DNA of 64,000 bases from Polyangiaceae bacterium (GTDB taxonomy: Bacteria > Myxococcota_A > Polyangia > Polyangiales > Polyangiaceae), in assembly GCA_025936115.1 (NCBI GenBank), contig JAICTZ010000007.1, positions 186,001 through 250,000 on the forward strand, written 5' to 3'. The notes under the pieces were generated by a model. The model searched no databases. It was not told the DNA's origin and was given only the letters and a program-made list of their open reading frames with translations. Position 1 is the first letter of the stretch, and the number at the start of each line of letters is the position of its first letter. Of the stretch, positions 56,459 to 64,000 are shown piece after piece. The position numbers and the translations under genes are program-made.

Positions 56459-57616
56459 TCACCGAATGCCGTTGTCGCACTCGCAGTAATCGGGTGTCGT
56501 GCCGGCATCGGTGCACGTCCCTTCGCCGACGATGCACGCGCAGCGGAGCGACGAGCCGCACGGATTCTGCATCGAGCAACGATAACCGCCGGGATTTGCC
56601 GGGCCACCGATCTGATACACGCACGTCATGCCCGCACCGCACTCGCCACACGGCGACGGCGAAGTGCAATTGGCGGTGCACTGGCCCTCCACGCACGCCT
56701 GTGGAGCGCACGATGTGCTCGGAGCGTTCGGGCACGTCAAGCAGACGTCGGTGGCGCAATCCATGTCGGTCGTGCACATCGTTCCGCCGCATTGCGGCTG
56801 AGTCGCCGTGCACGAGAGATTCGCGTCGCAGAACATGACGACCGCCGGACAGGGTTCGCTGCCAGTGCAGGTCGTGCACGTATCGCCGCACGACTTGCCC
56901 GCGCACGGATCGGTCGGCGTGGGGCATTGGTCGATGCCCGCCGTGCACTTACCGCCGTCGCATTTCGCCCACGGACACGCGCTCGAACCATCGGCGCAGA
57001 GTTGGCAGGGCGCCTTGCTGATGGGGCAGTCGGCATCTACTTTGCACTCGGTGCTCGGACACGTATCGATTCCGTTCGTGCACTGCCCGGCGTCACAGCG
57101 CGCCCACGGACACGCACTGGAACGGTCGGCACACAGCTGGCAAGCGGCCTTACTCACGGGGCAATCGGTATCGGCCTCACACGTGCCCGGACACGCGGGG
57201 AAAACCCACTCGCAGGTACCGTTCACGCAATCGTACGAGCTATTGACGGAGGAGCCATCCGGGCAGACTTTCCCCATGCCGAGCGCGGTCGTCAGGCAAG
57301 GGGCCGTCTTACTGCAACTCGGCCCCGCCCCGCTGCCGCCCGTACCACCCGCGTTTGCGGTCCCGCCACTCGCACTGCCACCCGTACCGCTCGTGTTGCC
57401 AGTCCCGCCGTCGGCACTACCACCCGTTGCGCCCGAGCCCTGGCTTCCCCCACTGTCCGTGCCTGCTTGGGCGCTAGCAGCCGCCATTCCCGCCATTCCC
57501 GCCGTTCCAGCCTGACCACCCCGTCCGCCCTCCTGACCGAGCTCCGTGAATTTCCCACCGCACGCCGCCATCAAGAACGCGAGCGCGACCGAACTGCCAA
57601 TCGTCGAAGTTTTCAT
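56459..57616 (-). CDS. Cys-rich surface lipoprotein with GGS linker
   Basis: A 385-residue protein from ATG 57616, with a strong ribosome site (GGGAGG). Lipobox LAFLMAAC near residue 19. A Gly/Ser/Thr linker (about 30-105) carries ATGGSADGGTGN-type repeats. The mature domain (about 110-385) has about 40 cysteines in repeated modules, such as DTDCPVSKAACQLCADRSSACPWARC and DADCPISKAPCQLCADGSSACPWAKC, which are near-duplicates of each other. Likely a disulfide-rich outer-surface protein. It shares the lipid-anchor plus GGS-stalk plan with the RCC1 protein downstream. Function unknown. Confidence 0.85.
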   Translation of the reverse strand: MKTSTIGSSVALAFLMAACGGKFTELGQEGGRGGQAGTAGMAGMAAASAQAGTDSGGSQGSGATGGSADGGTGNTSGTGGSASGGTANAGGTGGSGAGPSCSKTAPCLTTALGMGKVCPDGSSVNSSYDCVNGTCEWVFPACPGTCEADTDCPVSKAACQLCADRSSACPWARCDAGQCTNGIDTCPSTECKVDADCPISKAPCQLCADGSSACPWAKCDGGKCTAGIDQCPTPTDPCAGKSCGDTCTTCTGSEPCPAVVMFCDANLSCTATQPQCGGTMCTTDMDCATDVCLTCPNAPSTSCAPQACVEGQCTANCTSPSPCGECGAGMTCVYQIGGPANPGGYRCSMQNPCGSSLRCACIVGEGTCTDAGTTPDYCECDNGIR

Positions 57617-57681
57617 TGCGTTACCTCCCGGTCTCACCGAAGCCAATCGTCGTTGCCCATCCCCGTTGCGCGGCTGCTGGA

Positions 57682-58578
57682 TCAAGGAATCGCCTGGGCG
57701 AGCACCTGACGGGCCCGAGCCGTATGCGGGCTCGTCGGAAAGGCGTTGACGAGCGACTGGGCCACGCTGCGCGCCGCGTCGGGGCGGCCCATGCGTAGCA
57801 GCGACTCCATCCGCAAGTACAACGCTTCGGGCGCGAACTTGCGCCGGCTGAAACGCGAGTCGTACTCGTCGAGCGCCTTGAGCGCTGCGGCCGCGTCACC
57901 TCGCGCCAGCGCGCTACGCGCGCGATCGACCACCGCGACTTGCTCGGCGAGATGTTCGGCGTCGATCGGTGTCGTCTCGACGGGGGTCGAGAGCGCTTTG
58001 GGCGGGCGCTTGGCAGCAATCGGCGTCGCGACAGATCCGCCGGCTCTGGGTGCCTCCACAGCCGTCGGACGCACGGTCGGCGCCATGTTTGACGACGGGA
58101 TCACTGTCTCAGCGCTTGCCAACGGGACCACCGCCTCAGCGCCGGCGGAGGGGATCACGGCCTCCACCCCCGTCGGCCGAACGGCGGCGGTCTTCTGCGA
58201 CGTTACGAGCTGAGTCGCCGCGGGCGGCGCCGCACGGTGGGATGCCGCGCTCGCAACCGCTTGGTCACGCGTCGCGCCAGCACGTTTGATGACGACGCTA
58301 CCGACGAAACCTGCGGCCGTGACCGCCGTCGCGAGAGCACCCCATTTCACGACTGCGCTCGTCGCGAGCAGCCCCACTACTTTGCCGGCTGACGCAGCAG
58401 CCGCCGTCCCGCTCGCGCCGGCGGTCGAGGTCGCAGTCGCCGTTCCGACCGCCACGCCGAGCGTCGTCAGCGTCCGCGACATCGAGCGCTCGCTCGGTTG
58501 CTCGGTGGCAGCGGCACGCACCAAGTGCGCGATTTCCACTGGCGGTCCCTCGTCGATCCAACGTTTCGGCTCAGTCAT
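57682..58578 (-). CDS. TPR membrane protein coupled to ECF sigma factor (candidate anti-sigma)
   Basis: A 298-residue protein whose ATG overlaps the sigma factor stop by four bases (ATGA). The cytoplasmic N-terminus (about 1-60) includes PVEIAHLVRAAATEQPSERS. A transmembrane helix follows at about 78-98 (WGALATAVTAAGFVGSVVI), then a long Ala/Pro/Thr linker with repeated VEAVIPSAG/AEAVVPLAS units. The C-terminal TPR/BamD-like repeats (about 210-298: DRARSALARGDAAAALKALDEY, EALYLRMESLLRMGRPDAA) are periplasmic. Position and topology suggest an anti-sigma or sensor for the sigma factor, but no standard zinc anti-sigma motif is seen. Confidence 0.78.
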   Translation of the reverse strand: MTEPKRWIDEGPPVEIAHLVRAAATEQPSERSMSRTLTTLGVAVGTATATSTAGASGTAAAASAGKVVGLLATSAVVKWGALATAVTAAGFVGSVVIKRAGATRDQAVASAASHRAAPPAATQLVTSQKTAAVRPTGVEAVIPSAGAEAVVPLASAETVIPSSNMAPTVRPTAVEAPRAGGSVATPIAAKRPPKALSTPVETTPIDAEHLAEQVAVVDRARSALARGDAAAALKALDEYDSRFSRRKFAPEALYLRMESLLRMGRPDAARSVAQSLVNAFPTSPHTARARQVLAQAIP

Positions 58579-59117
58579 GGCATGCCGCCTTTTGTTCGCG
58601 CGCGGGCGCGCAGGCGCGCGACACGTATTTCGATTTCTTCGCGCGCGCGTTTGAGACGCGAAGCGACCGTGCCCGGTGGAATGGCGAGCGCCTCGGCGAC
58701 TTCGTTCTTTTTGAGGCCCTCGATGTCGAACAAGACGAACACCGCGCTCAAGTCGAGCGGCAGCTCCGCCAAAATACCGTCGAGGATATCGCGGGCGCGC
58801 CGCTGATCGAGCAAGTCCTCGAGCGACGGCGCCGCGTCGACCGCCTCGTCCACCTCGATACTTGGCGCATCCGGACGCCGCCGGCGCGAGCGATGCGCCT
58901 TCGAAGCGACGTGGGCGGCCGTGCGAAACAGAAACGCTCGCTCCGACCCAGGGCGAATGTCGGCAAGCCGCTCCGTCGCGATCAAAAAGACGCGCTGTGC
59001 CGCGTCATCGGCGTCCTCGGGCGACAGCCCGGCGCGCCGCAGGATGCGCCAGGCGAAGGCGTAATGCTCGCGCACGAACGCTTCCGTGCGTCGGGCGTCG
59101 GGTACAGCTCGCGCCAT
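58575..59117 (-). CDS. ECF-type RNA polymerase sigma factor
   Basis: A 180-residue sigma-70 family factor from MARAVPDARR; in-frame starts up to 59156 are possible. Region 2 (about 15-85) shows AFVREHYAFAWRILRRAGLSPEDADDAAQRVFLIA, and region 4 (about 115-170) shows LPLDLSAVFVLFDIEGLKKNEVAEALAIPPGTVASRLKRAR in the usual helix-turn-helix layout. The C-terminus is basic. It should direct transcription of a small regulon, plausibly the surface lipoprotein genes next to it. The coupled downstream TPR membrane gene probably controls its activity. Confidence 0.92.
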   Translation of the reverse strand: MARAVPDARRTEAFVREHYAFAWRILRRAGLSPEDADDAAQRVFLIATERLADIRPGSERAFLFRTAAHVASKAHRSRRRRPDAPSIEVDEAVDAAPSLEDLLDQRRARDILDGILAELPLDLSAVFVLFDIEGLKKNEVAEALAIPPGTVASRLKRAREEIEIRVARLRARARTKGGMP

Positions 59118-59203
59118 GAGCGCTCCGAGCTGGACCATGAGCACGCCGAGCGCCACGAGCCTTCATCCCCCCCGGCCGGGATCTGGATCGAGCTTTCGTT
59201 TCC

Positions 59204-60286
59204 TCATAGCCGAAACCCGATGCCGAGGGCCGCGTCGACCACGAACGGCGGCACCCTGAACGTCGTCTGTTCCTGCCCGTCCACGATGCGACCGAAGCGT
59301 TCGCGCACGAGCGGCGGACCACCGCCGAGTTCGAGCTCCACCACGAGCGGATCGAAGCCGGTCACGAGCCGGAGGAGCACGCCCGGGACGAGCCACGGCG
59401 ACCATCCGCCGCTCGTCGTGGACAAGCCCGCGCTCGGCTCGCCGGCGCCGTGCAGCGCGCCTGCCTCGAAGAAGGCGCAGGGTTCGAACGCCAAGGTCGT
59501 CGTACCGAAAGCGTACGGGCAGCCGTCGAGGCGTCCACTCAAGCGCAGGTACTTGGCCGCGACGCCGTTCGCCGTCGCGCTCCCCGACCACAGCCCCCCC
59601 GCGCTCAGCCCGAGCCTCGCCCGTCCCAACTCCACGGCGCCGAAAACCGTCGGACCAAAGCTTGCTGCCGGCGCCGTGCCACTCGCCACGCGCGCGGCGA
59701 CACCGAAGCGAAACCGCGTCGCCGCCGACGGCTTCGCTGCCGACTTCGGCGCCGGCGCGGGAGCATTCTGCGCAACGGCTGGCTTTACGACCGCGACAGC
59801 CGCAGGCGGCGGCTGAGCCGGCTCCGGCTCACTGCGAGCGAGCGCCTCCTCCACTCGGGATTGAATCGCGAGCGCCGTCACGAGCGCGATCCCGTCGACC
59901 ACGTCCGCGCACACCCGACCGCTCAAATTCCGCGCCACCGTGGCCCCGTCCCCGTCCCCGTTCACGAACACGATCGCCGCCACGTACTTCTCGTCCTGCT
60001 TCGCGACCGAAACCGTGATCCGCCGAGCGAGCTCCCCGGGCCGGGCTTCCCAATCCCCACTCGCCCGCGCGCGCACCGCCGAGCGAAACGCCGCGTCGTC
60101 GGGACACTCCGCGGGCGCGGAATACACCAGGGCAATCCGCTCGACCGCGGGCGCCGGCTCTGCGTCCACCTCACGCGCGGGGTCAGTCCCCGGCGCGACC
60201 GAGCTCGCCTGCCCCCAAACCGGGGCAGCAGCGAGCAGTTGGCCCACGATTGCGGCCGTGATCAAGTGTCGAGCGCGCGCTGCCAT
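59204..60286 (-). CDS. Predicted outer-membrane/periplasmic protein upstream of ECF sigma
   Basis: A 360-residue protein with a clear Sec signal peptide (AAIVGQLLAAAPVWGQA). A periplasmic domain (about 45-150: ALVYSAPAECPDDAAFRSAVRAR, FVNGDGDGATVARNLSGRVCADVVDGIALVTALAI) is followed by a Pro/Ala linker. A C-terminal beta-strand-rich half (about 200-360) ends VVDAALGIGFRL with a terminal leucine, suggesting a small outer-membrane barrel. Proteins of this plan recur beside sigma-factor/TPR pairs in myxobacteria as I recall, but there is no family name I can give. First gene of the reverse-strand module. Confidence 0.78.
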   Translation of the reverse strand: MAARARHLITAAIVGQLLAAAPVWGQASSVAPGTDPAREVDAEPAPAVERIALVYSAPAECPDDAAFRSAVRARASGDWEARPGELARRITVSVAKQDEKYVAAIVFVNGDGDGATVARNLSGRVCADVVDGIALVTALAIQSRVEEALARSEPEPAQPPPAAVAVVKPAVAQNAPAPAPKSAAKPSAATRFRFGVAARVASGTAPAASFGPTVFGAVELGRARLGLSAGGLWSGSATANGVAAKYLRLSGRLDGCPYAFGTTTLAFEPCAFFEAGALHGAGEPSAGLSTTSGGWSPWLVPGVLLRLVTGFDPLVVELELGGGPPLVRERFGRIVDGQEQTTFRVPPFVVDAALGIGFRL

Positions 60287-60650
60287 CGAGCGACGCGCTC
60301 ACCTTCGCAGCCGCGTCGATGCGATCGGCGCGCAACGCTCGATCATGGGGAGAACCATTGCGGCCATGATGGAGCGACGGCTCGGCAAAGTCGAGTCAGT
60401 GTGCTGGCGCGCCGGGCGCGCTGCAGCGCATCAGGTCTCGTTAGATCCACCCGGCGAGTATTCGGGGGGCACCTATTCCGGCGGTAAGTCGAGTGGAGGC
60501 GCGCCGTCAGGTGGCGCTGCGGGAAAAACGGGAGCTTCGGGTACGCCGTCCGCGTCCGGGCGCGTCCAGCGTCGGGCACGAGCCTAGCCTCGAGCGAGCG
60601 GCGCGAGCAACCGGCGAGTGCCGCGCGATGATCGAGCAAGCGTCCGCAAA
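60287..60650. other. 364-bp gap, no firm gene
   Basis: The region separates the surface module from the HepT/MntA pair. A rightward frame from 60345 to 60587 encodes a tail rich in YSGG/SSGG units (GEYSGGTYSGGKSSGG), reminiscent of the GGS stalks nearby. It lacks a signal peptide and ribosome site and overlaps the probable promoter of the leftward 60286 gene. I treat it as non-coding or a relic. Confidence 0.35.
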
Positions 60651-61079
60651 TTAACCCGATGCGCGACGCTCAACATAGGCGAGCACGGCGGCGCAATAAC
60701 CTTCGAGCACGGAGAGTAGCTCGGTGGCCGCTTCGTGAAGCTTCGACGCATCGACCCTCGCGTACGCGTAACCGATTAGGTTTCGTACCTTGACGCTGGC
60801 AGAGAGCGTGTTCGCCATTGCCGGCTCGAGCACGCCACGCGTTGCCAAGATCGTGAAGTGATCACGCAAGCTCGGCGCGGGCCCCCAACCCTCATCGGCG
60901 ATGAGGTGCGAGGCGAGATCGATTGCTTCCTGCACGCTCAGGTAGACGCGAAACGACACTAGATCGAGAGCGTCTCGGCTGCCCAGACCCTCGACGGTAG
61001 CCGGCAGCGCCGACCTGAGCGCGGCGACCGTCTCTCTCAGCCTGCGGATTTTGTCGCGGATAATCTGGACTTGGACCAC
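60651..61079 (-). CDS. hepT: HepT-like toxin (DUF86) with altered catalytic motif
   Basis: A 142-residue all-helical protein of the HepT/DUF86 family: RDKIRRLRETVAALRSALP, DLVSFRVYLSVQEAIDLASHLI, LRDHFTILATRGVL and a C-terminal helix LLSVLEGYCAAVLAYVERR. The family RNase motif R-x4-H-x-Y appears here as RNLIGYAY, so tyrosine replaces the catalytic histidine while the final tyrosine, the known AMPylation target region, remains. The GTG start overlaps the nucleotidyltransferase gene by 43 bases, the usual tight coupling of this toxin-antitoxin type. RNase activity is doubtful. Confidence 0.85.
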   Translation of the reverse strand: MVQVQIIRDKIRRLRETVAALRSALPATVEGLGSRDALDLVSFRVYLSVQEAIDLASHLIADEGWGPAPSLRDHFTILATRGVLEPAMANTLSASVKVRNLIGYAYARVDASKLHEAATELLSVLEGYCAAVLAYVERRASG

Positions 61080-61480
61080 CGCGCCTCCTCGAGAGCCCGC
61101 ATGAGGCCGGCGCTCTCACGCTCGAAATACGGCTCGAGATCCGCCCATTCGATGGGGACTCTCGCCTTGAACGCCAGCAGCGCGTCCGGTTCGTTCACTA
61201 CGATGATGCGACCATCTCGCAACACTTCCCGCCGCAGCAGCGTCGAAGCCTCCTCGAGATCCACGATATCGACGGGGTGCCCCGTGGCCCTCTCGACCTC
61301 CGTCGCGAGGCGCATGCGATCCATGAGTCCGAGTGACACCGACGTCGAGATGGCAATATCGACGTCGCGCGCCACATCCGGGCCTCGCGTGGCCGCGGAA
61401 CCGAAAAGCAGCGCGTACTTGAGCCGCCTGTCCCCTGACAGGGACGCGTTCAGCGCGGCGAGCAGCTCATCGACGGTCAC
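61037..61480 (-). CDS. mntA: MntA-like nucleotidyltransferase antitoxin
   Basis: A 147-residue minimal nucleotidyltransferase from GTG 61480 (MTVDELLAAL). The catalytic signature GSx10DxD is intact: FGSAATRGPDVARDVDIAI near residue 30-48. A third acidic residue region follows, HPVDIVDLEEAS. MntA antitoxins transfer AMP from ATP onto the partner HepT and so switch it off. The product is probably cytoplasmic and bound to HepT. It is the first gene of the pair on the reverse strand. A longer start at 61528 would add a basic stretch with no domain. Confidence 0.88.
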   Translation of the reverse strand: MTVDELLAALNASLSGDRRLKYALLFGSAATRGPDVARDVDIAISTSVSLGLMDRMRLATEVERATGHPVDIVDLEEASTLLRREVLRDGRIIVVNEPDALLAFKARVPIEWADLEPYFERESAGLMRALEEARWSKSRLSATKSAG

Positions 61481-61645
61481 GCGAGCCAGCCTAGCATTTC
61501 GTAGCCATTTGCGGCGGCCACGCTCCAAGGTCCACGGCGCGCGCTCTTGAAGGACGCGCGCAGCTCACCAATGGCCGCGGCAGCCTGCGCGGCGGGAGAA
61601 CCGGCAGTTCGAAGCCGGATACGTGCCCTATGCTACGGTGTACGC

Positions 61646-62221
61646 GTGAGCGCACCAGCGCACCTCCACGGCTACACCTTCGACGAATATCTCGATCTCG
61701 AGGCCGTGAGCAACGTCAAGCACGAGTACCTCGACGGCGAGATCTACGCCATGGCCGGCGGCACGCCGCGCCACGCGGCTCTCACGCTGGCGATCGGGGG
61801 CACGCTCCTCGCAAAACTCCGCGGTGGCCCTTGCCGCGCTTTCAGCTCGGATCTTCGGGTCCTCGTTGCCGCAACCGGCCTCGCCACGTACCCCGACGTG
61901 ACCGTCGTGTGCGGACCGATCGAAACGGACGTGCGAAGCCAGGTCAGCGTCACGAATCCCAAGTTGCTCGTCGAGGTGTTGGGCTCCAGCACCGAAAACT
62001 ACGATCTCGGCGAGAAGTTCGAGCACTACCGCCAGATCCTGAGCCTCGGTGCCGTTCTCTACGTTTGGCAGGACCAAACACGCGTGGAGCTTCGAGTGCG
62101 AGCGCCCGACGGAAGCTGGTCAATCTCGACGTTTCACGACGACGACACGGTCCCGCTCGACGTCATCGGTTGCACGCTGAGCGTCCGCGAGATTTACAGG
62201 GATGCCGCTCCGCAAGAGTGA
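61646..62221 (+). CDS. Uma2-family (DUF820) restriction-endonuclease-like protein
   Basis: A 191-residue protein from GTG 61646. It has the Uma2 plan: FDEYLDLEAVSNVKHEYLDGEIYAMAGGTPRHA near the start, the PD-(D/E)xK-type core LATYPDVTVVCG with catalytic Asp, LLVEVLGSSTENYDLGEKFEHYR containing the Glu, and VLYVWQDQ. Uma2 proteins are abundant in cyanobacteria and myxobacteria, often in many copies; their biological role is not established. The gene is divergent from the hepT/mntA pair, suggesting an accessory island. Confidence 0.92.
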   Translation: MSAPAHLHGYTFDEYLDLEAVSNVKHEYLDGEIYAMAGGTPRHAALTLAIGGTLLAKLRGGPCRAFSSDLRVLVAATGLATYPDVTVVCGPIETDVRSQVSVTNPKLLVEVLGSSTENYDLGEKFEHYRQILSLGAVLYVWQDQTRVELRVRAPDGSWSISTFHDDDTVPLDVIGCTLSVREIYRDAAPQE

Positions 62222-62263
62222 TTCCGCCGCGCGGCGATAAGCTCGCCGCGACGGCCTCGCGCT

Positions 62264-62547
62264 CTACTCGAGCCCGTGATCGCACTGGCAGCCGCCCACC
62301 GTGCAGCTCGCGTAAATATGCGCATCTTCGCTCGACAATGCGGACTCCTCGGACAATCGCTGTCCGTCTTGCACCCCGCTGCGGACGGAACAGCGCCGTG
62401 CCCGACCGCGGAACAAGCGAGGCACAATGCGCCAGAACTGCTCTTGCACCTGACGCCCGCTTGAGCTCGACAATACCCGTCTGGGTTTCCCCTATTGACG
62501 ATCACACAGAAGAAGCGCCAACTGAAGGCGTGAACGGGTGTGAGCAT
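62264..62547 (-). pseudogene. Frame-disrupted Cys-rich small protein (possible)
   Basis: One reverse frame reads FFCVIVNRGNPDGYCRAQAG and then SAAGCKTDSDCPRSPHC. The sense then continues in the neighbouring frame as LSSEDAHIYASCTVGGCQCDHGLE and a stop. Together these look like one Cys-rich secreted protein (TDSDC is typical of such myxobacterial modules) broken by a single-base shift near 62345. It could also be coincidence or a sequence error, and no signal peptide is preserved. The flanks (62222-62263 and 62548-62600) show nothing else. Confidence 0.35.
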
Positions 62548-62600
62548 GTTGCTGAACGAGCGCAGTGGGCGGGGCGGAGTTCGCCAGTTGGGGGATCAGG

Positions 62601-63293
62601 ATGCTGGAGCATGTTCGTGCAGATTCCAGTTGGCAATTGCCGAGCTACGTCATTCGTGCGCAACTGTTGGCGCAGCAACACTTCGGAATCCGATGGTTAG
62701 ATAACGCTCGCTCGGCCGTCCAGGGGGCGTCCCGAGGGGTGTCGCTGCGCCTGCAAGAAGTCGCTCACGACGCCGACGTCGTGCTGATCTGCGGTTCGGC
62801 CGAATGGGCCCAGACCTTTGTTCGGCAATTTCGGAACGCCGGCAACCCGACCCCCATAGTCGTGCTCAACGCCAGCGCGGAGACCGGCTCCAATGCCCGC
62901 ATCCTCGACGAAGGCGCCGACGACTGCCTCACCTGCCCATTCGAAGCGCGCGAACTGCGGGCGCGCGTCCACGCCGTGCTGAGACGCCTGAGCCCCGCAC
63001 TCCTACGAACGCCACTCATTGCGATGGATCGCGGCACGCTCCGGATACGCGTCCGTGCCGTGCAAGCGCACGTGTCACCGCGACAGCTCGAGATCTTCAC
63101 GTGCCTCGCCGAGCGTCGCGAACGCTGGGTGCATTCCGAGGAAATAATCGCCGTCGTCTCCGGAACGCACCACGACCCCGGATCATCTCTCGTGCGCGTT
63201 CAAATCCATGCCTTGCGTAAGGCACTTGGGGCAGAGCGCAACTGCATTCGGTGCGACGGGCGTAAAAGCTACATGCTCACGTTGGCGAAATAG
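62601..63293 (+). CDS. Winged-helix regulator with degenerate receiver domain
   Basis: A 230-residue protein from ATG 62601 (GTG 62565 would add 12 residues). The N-terminal half (about 20-125) follows a response-regulator fold (DADVVLICGSAEWA, TPIVVLNASAETGSNARILDEGADDCLTCPF). However, the phospho-acceptor aspartate is replaced by the CGS region, and the conserved lysine before PF is Cys. The C-terminal half (about 140-230) is an OmpR/PhoB-type winged helix (VSPRQLEIFTCLAERRERWVHSEEI, SSLVRVQIHALRKALG). It likely binds DNA without phosphorylation control. No histidine kinase is adjacent. Confidence 0.82.
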   Translation: MLEHVRADSSWQLPSYVIRAQLLAQQHFGIRWLDNARSAVQGASRGVSLRLQEVAHDADVVLICGSAEWAQTFVRQFRNAGNPTPIVVLNASAETGSNARILDEGADDCLTCPFEARELRARVHAVLRRLSPALLRTPLIAMDRGTLRIRVRAVQAHVSPRQLEIFTCLAERRERWVHSEEIIAVVSGTHHDPGSSLVRVQIHALRKALGAERNCIRCDGRKSYMLTLAK

Positions 63294-63437
63294 TACCTCA
63301 CCTGCCAACCGTACGATCTGTCGACCGACGAACGTGGATCACGTCAGCACGATCCCCAATCAACCGTGACTGCAGATCGAGCGTGCTCGCTCGCAGAGCG
63401 TTGCCTGTAGCTCCCTCGCCCCTGCGGCCGATCGGTT

Positions 63438-63974
63438 TTACCGCTCACAACGAAACACGACAGTAGAGCTGTACGGCGCGTCCGGATTTGTTGGAGGAGG
63501 CACGAGAACTTCGGAGCCGCACTTCAATTCAAAATTCGCGTGGAGTATCTCACCGAACGAGCTTCGCGCCGACTGATACGTGGGCCACTCGACGTCTGCG
63601 GTGCACATCGAAGTTCGGCAGTCCACTTGACGCAACTTTCCTTCGAACTTGGCAATTGCCCGAAAGCCATCACGAAAGGATTGCTCTGCCCCCGTGGCCC
63701 ACGATGAATCGCGAGGTTGACTATCGTGCTCATGGATAAAATCCGCGTGCCGCGCAACCTTTTCCGCGATGTACTCCGACTTGCCTTCGACAGAGGGTCT
63801 TTCCGGGCCTGACGGCGCAGAGCGCCCCATACCGATGGGCTGCTTTTGGGCAATCGATATTTGCTGCCCGGCGACGGCCGCTGTCATTCTCGAGTACACC
63901 CGCGGCAAATCGCTAGCCGCCGAGTCCACCGGGCCCGAGATGGACTTTCTCGGCGACATGGCGCTGACGTCCAT
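63438..63974 (-). CDS. Cys-pair secreted-type protein, possibly truncated by window edge
   Basis: At least 178 residues; the frame stays open through the right edge, so the true N-terminus (and any signal peptide) may lie outside. The N-terminal 90 residues are polar and disordered. The C-terminal domain has conserved-looking pairs VDCRTSMCTADVEW, ELKCGSEVLV and a final VVFRCER, four cysteines that probably form two disulfides. The VDCRxxxC pattern recurs in uncharacterised extracytoplasmic myxobacterial proteins. Function unknown. Confidence 0.65.
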   Translation of the reverse strand: MDVSAMSPRKSISGPVDSAASDLPRVYSRMTAAVAGQQISIAQKQPIGMGRSAPSGPERPSVEGKSEYIAEKVARHADFIHEHDSQPRDSSWATGAEQSFRDGFRAIAKFEGKLRQVDCRTSMCTADVEWPTYQSARSSFGEILHANFELKCGSEVLVPPPTNPDAPYSSTVVFRCER

Positions 63975-64000
63975 CCGATGGGCGTGTTCAGCGCGCGACA

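Noticed and set aside
60345..60587. Small forward gene encoding SGG-rich peptide
   Set aside because: No signal peptide, weak start context and overlap with the likely promoter of the reverse gene.

Overview
The window is GC-rich bacterial chromosome with codon use and gene types that point to a myxobacterium, probably class Polyangia (Myxococcota). The pointers are many lipoproteins with Gly/Ser/Thr-rich linkers, an RCC1-like repeat surface protein, TPR lipoproteins, an ECF sigma factor fused by overlap to a TPR membrane protein, an NtrC-type regulator, Cys-pair secreted proteins and a RAYT-like transposase of the type common in Sorangiineae relatives. This taxonomic call is inference. No rRNA, tRNA or CRISPR array was recognised.

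Left part (1-19.4 kb): a small Cys-rich lipoprotein; a reverse-strand set of a lipoprotein, a ClpA-type AAA+ unfoldase and a DUF2807 lipoprotein; an orphan sigma-54 response regulator coupled to a SUMF1/FGE-like lipoprotein; a TPR protein; ruvA; a zinc-ribbon/FHA protein; a Nudix-fold protein with a degraded Nudix box; comF; a GYF-like membrane protein and a KP-rich lipoprotein; a reverse TPR-DsbD-DUF347 operon; and two tandem paralogous small lipoproteins.

Middle (19.4-40.6 kb): a 1.7-kb transposon graveyard (RAYT-like pseudogene with a nonsense codon and a frameshift, IS481-type remnant) lies beside a divergent bacterial NHEJ pair, ligD (PE-LIG-POL order) and ku. ligD has no normal in-frame start codon. 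A PEGA lipoprotein-like membrane protein, an alpha/beta hydrolase and an unknown protein follow. Next comes a BlaI/M56 (BlaR1-like) signalling pair with matching operator palindromes in front of blaI and in front of a downstream lipoprotein gene. Then come mutS2, kup, a proton pyrophosphatase (hppA), a DUF72 protein and a pseudokinase membrane protein.

40.6-49.8 kb: a compact MoxR-DUF58-BatA-BatB/C-BatD-BatE (aerotolerance-type) operon in which five successive genes overlap by GTGA, ending in a strong hairpin. 50-53.3 kb: an AlkB-like oxygenase, a ChaN/EreA-like lipoprotein and manA.

53.3-60.3 kb: a reverse-strand surface module: predicted outer-membrane protein, ECF sigma factor, TPR membrane protein coupled to the sigma gene, Cys-rich lipoprotein, and a 900-residue RCC1-repeat lipoprotein with a long GGS linker. 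This is the best candidate in the window for a little-described system. Right end (60.6-64 kb): a HepT/MntA toxin-antitoxin pair whose HepT lacks the motif histidine, a Uma2 endonuclease, a frame-disrupted Cys-rich reading frame, a regulator with a receiver-like domain lacking the phospho-acceptor, and a secreted-type protein at the edge.
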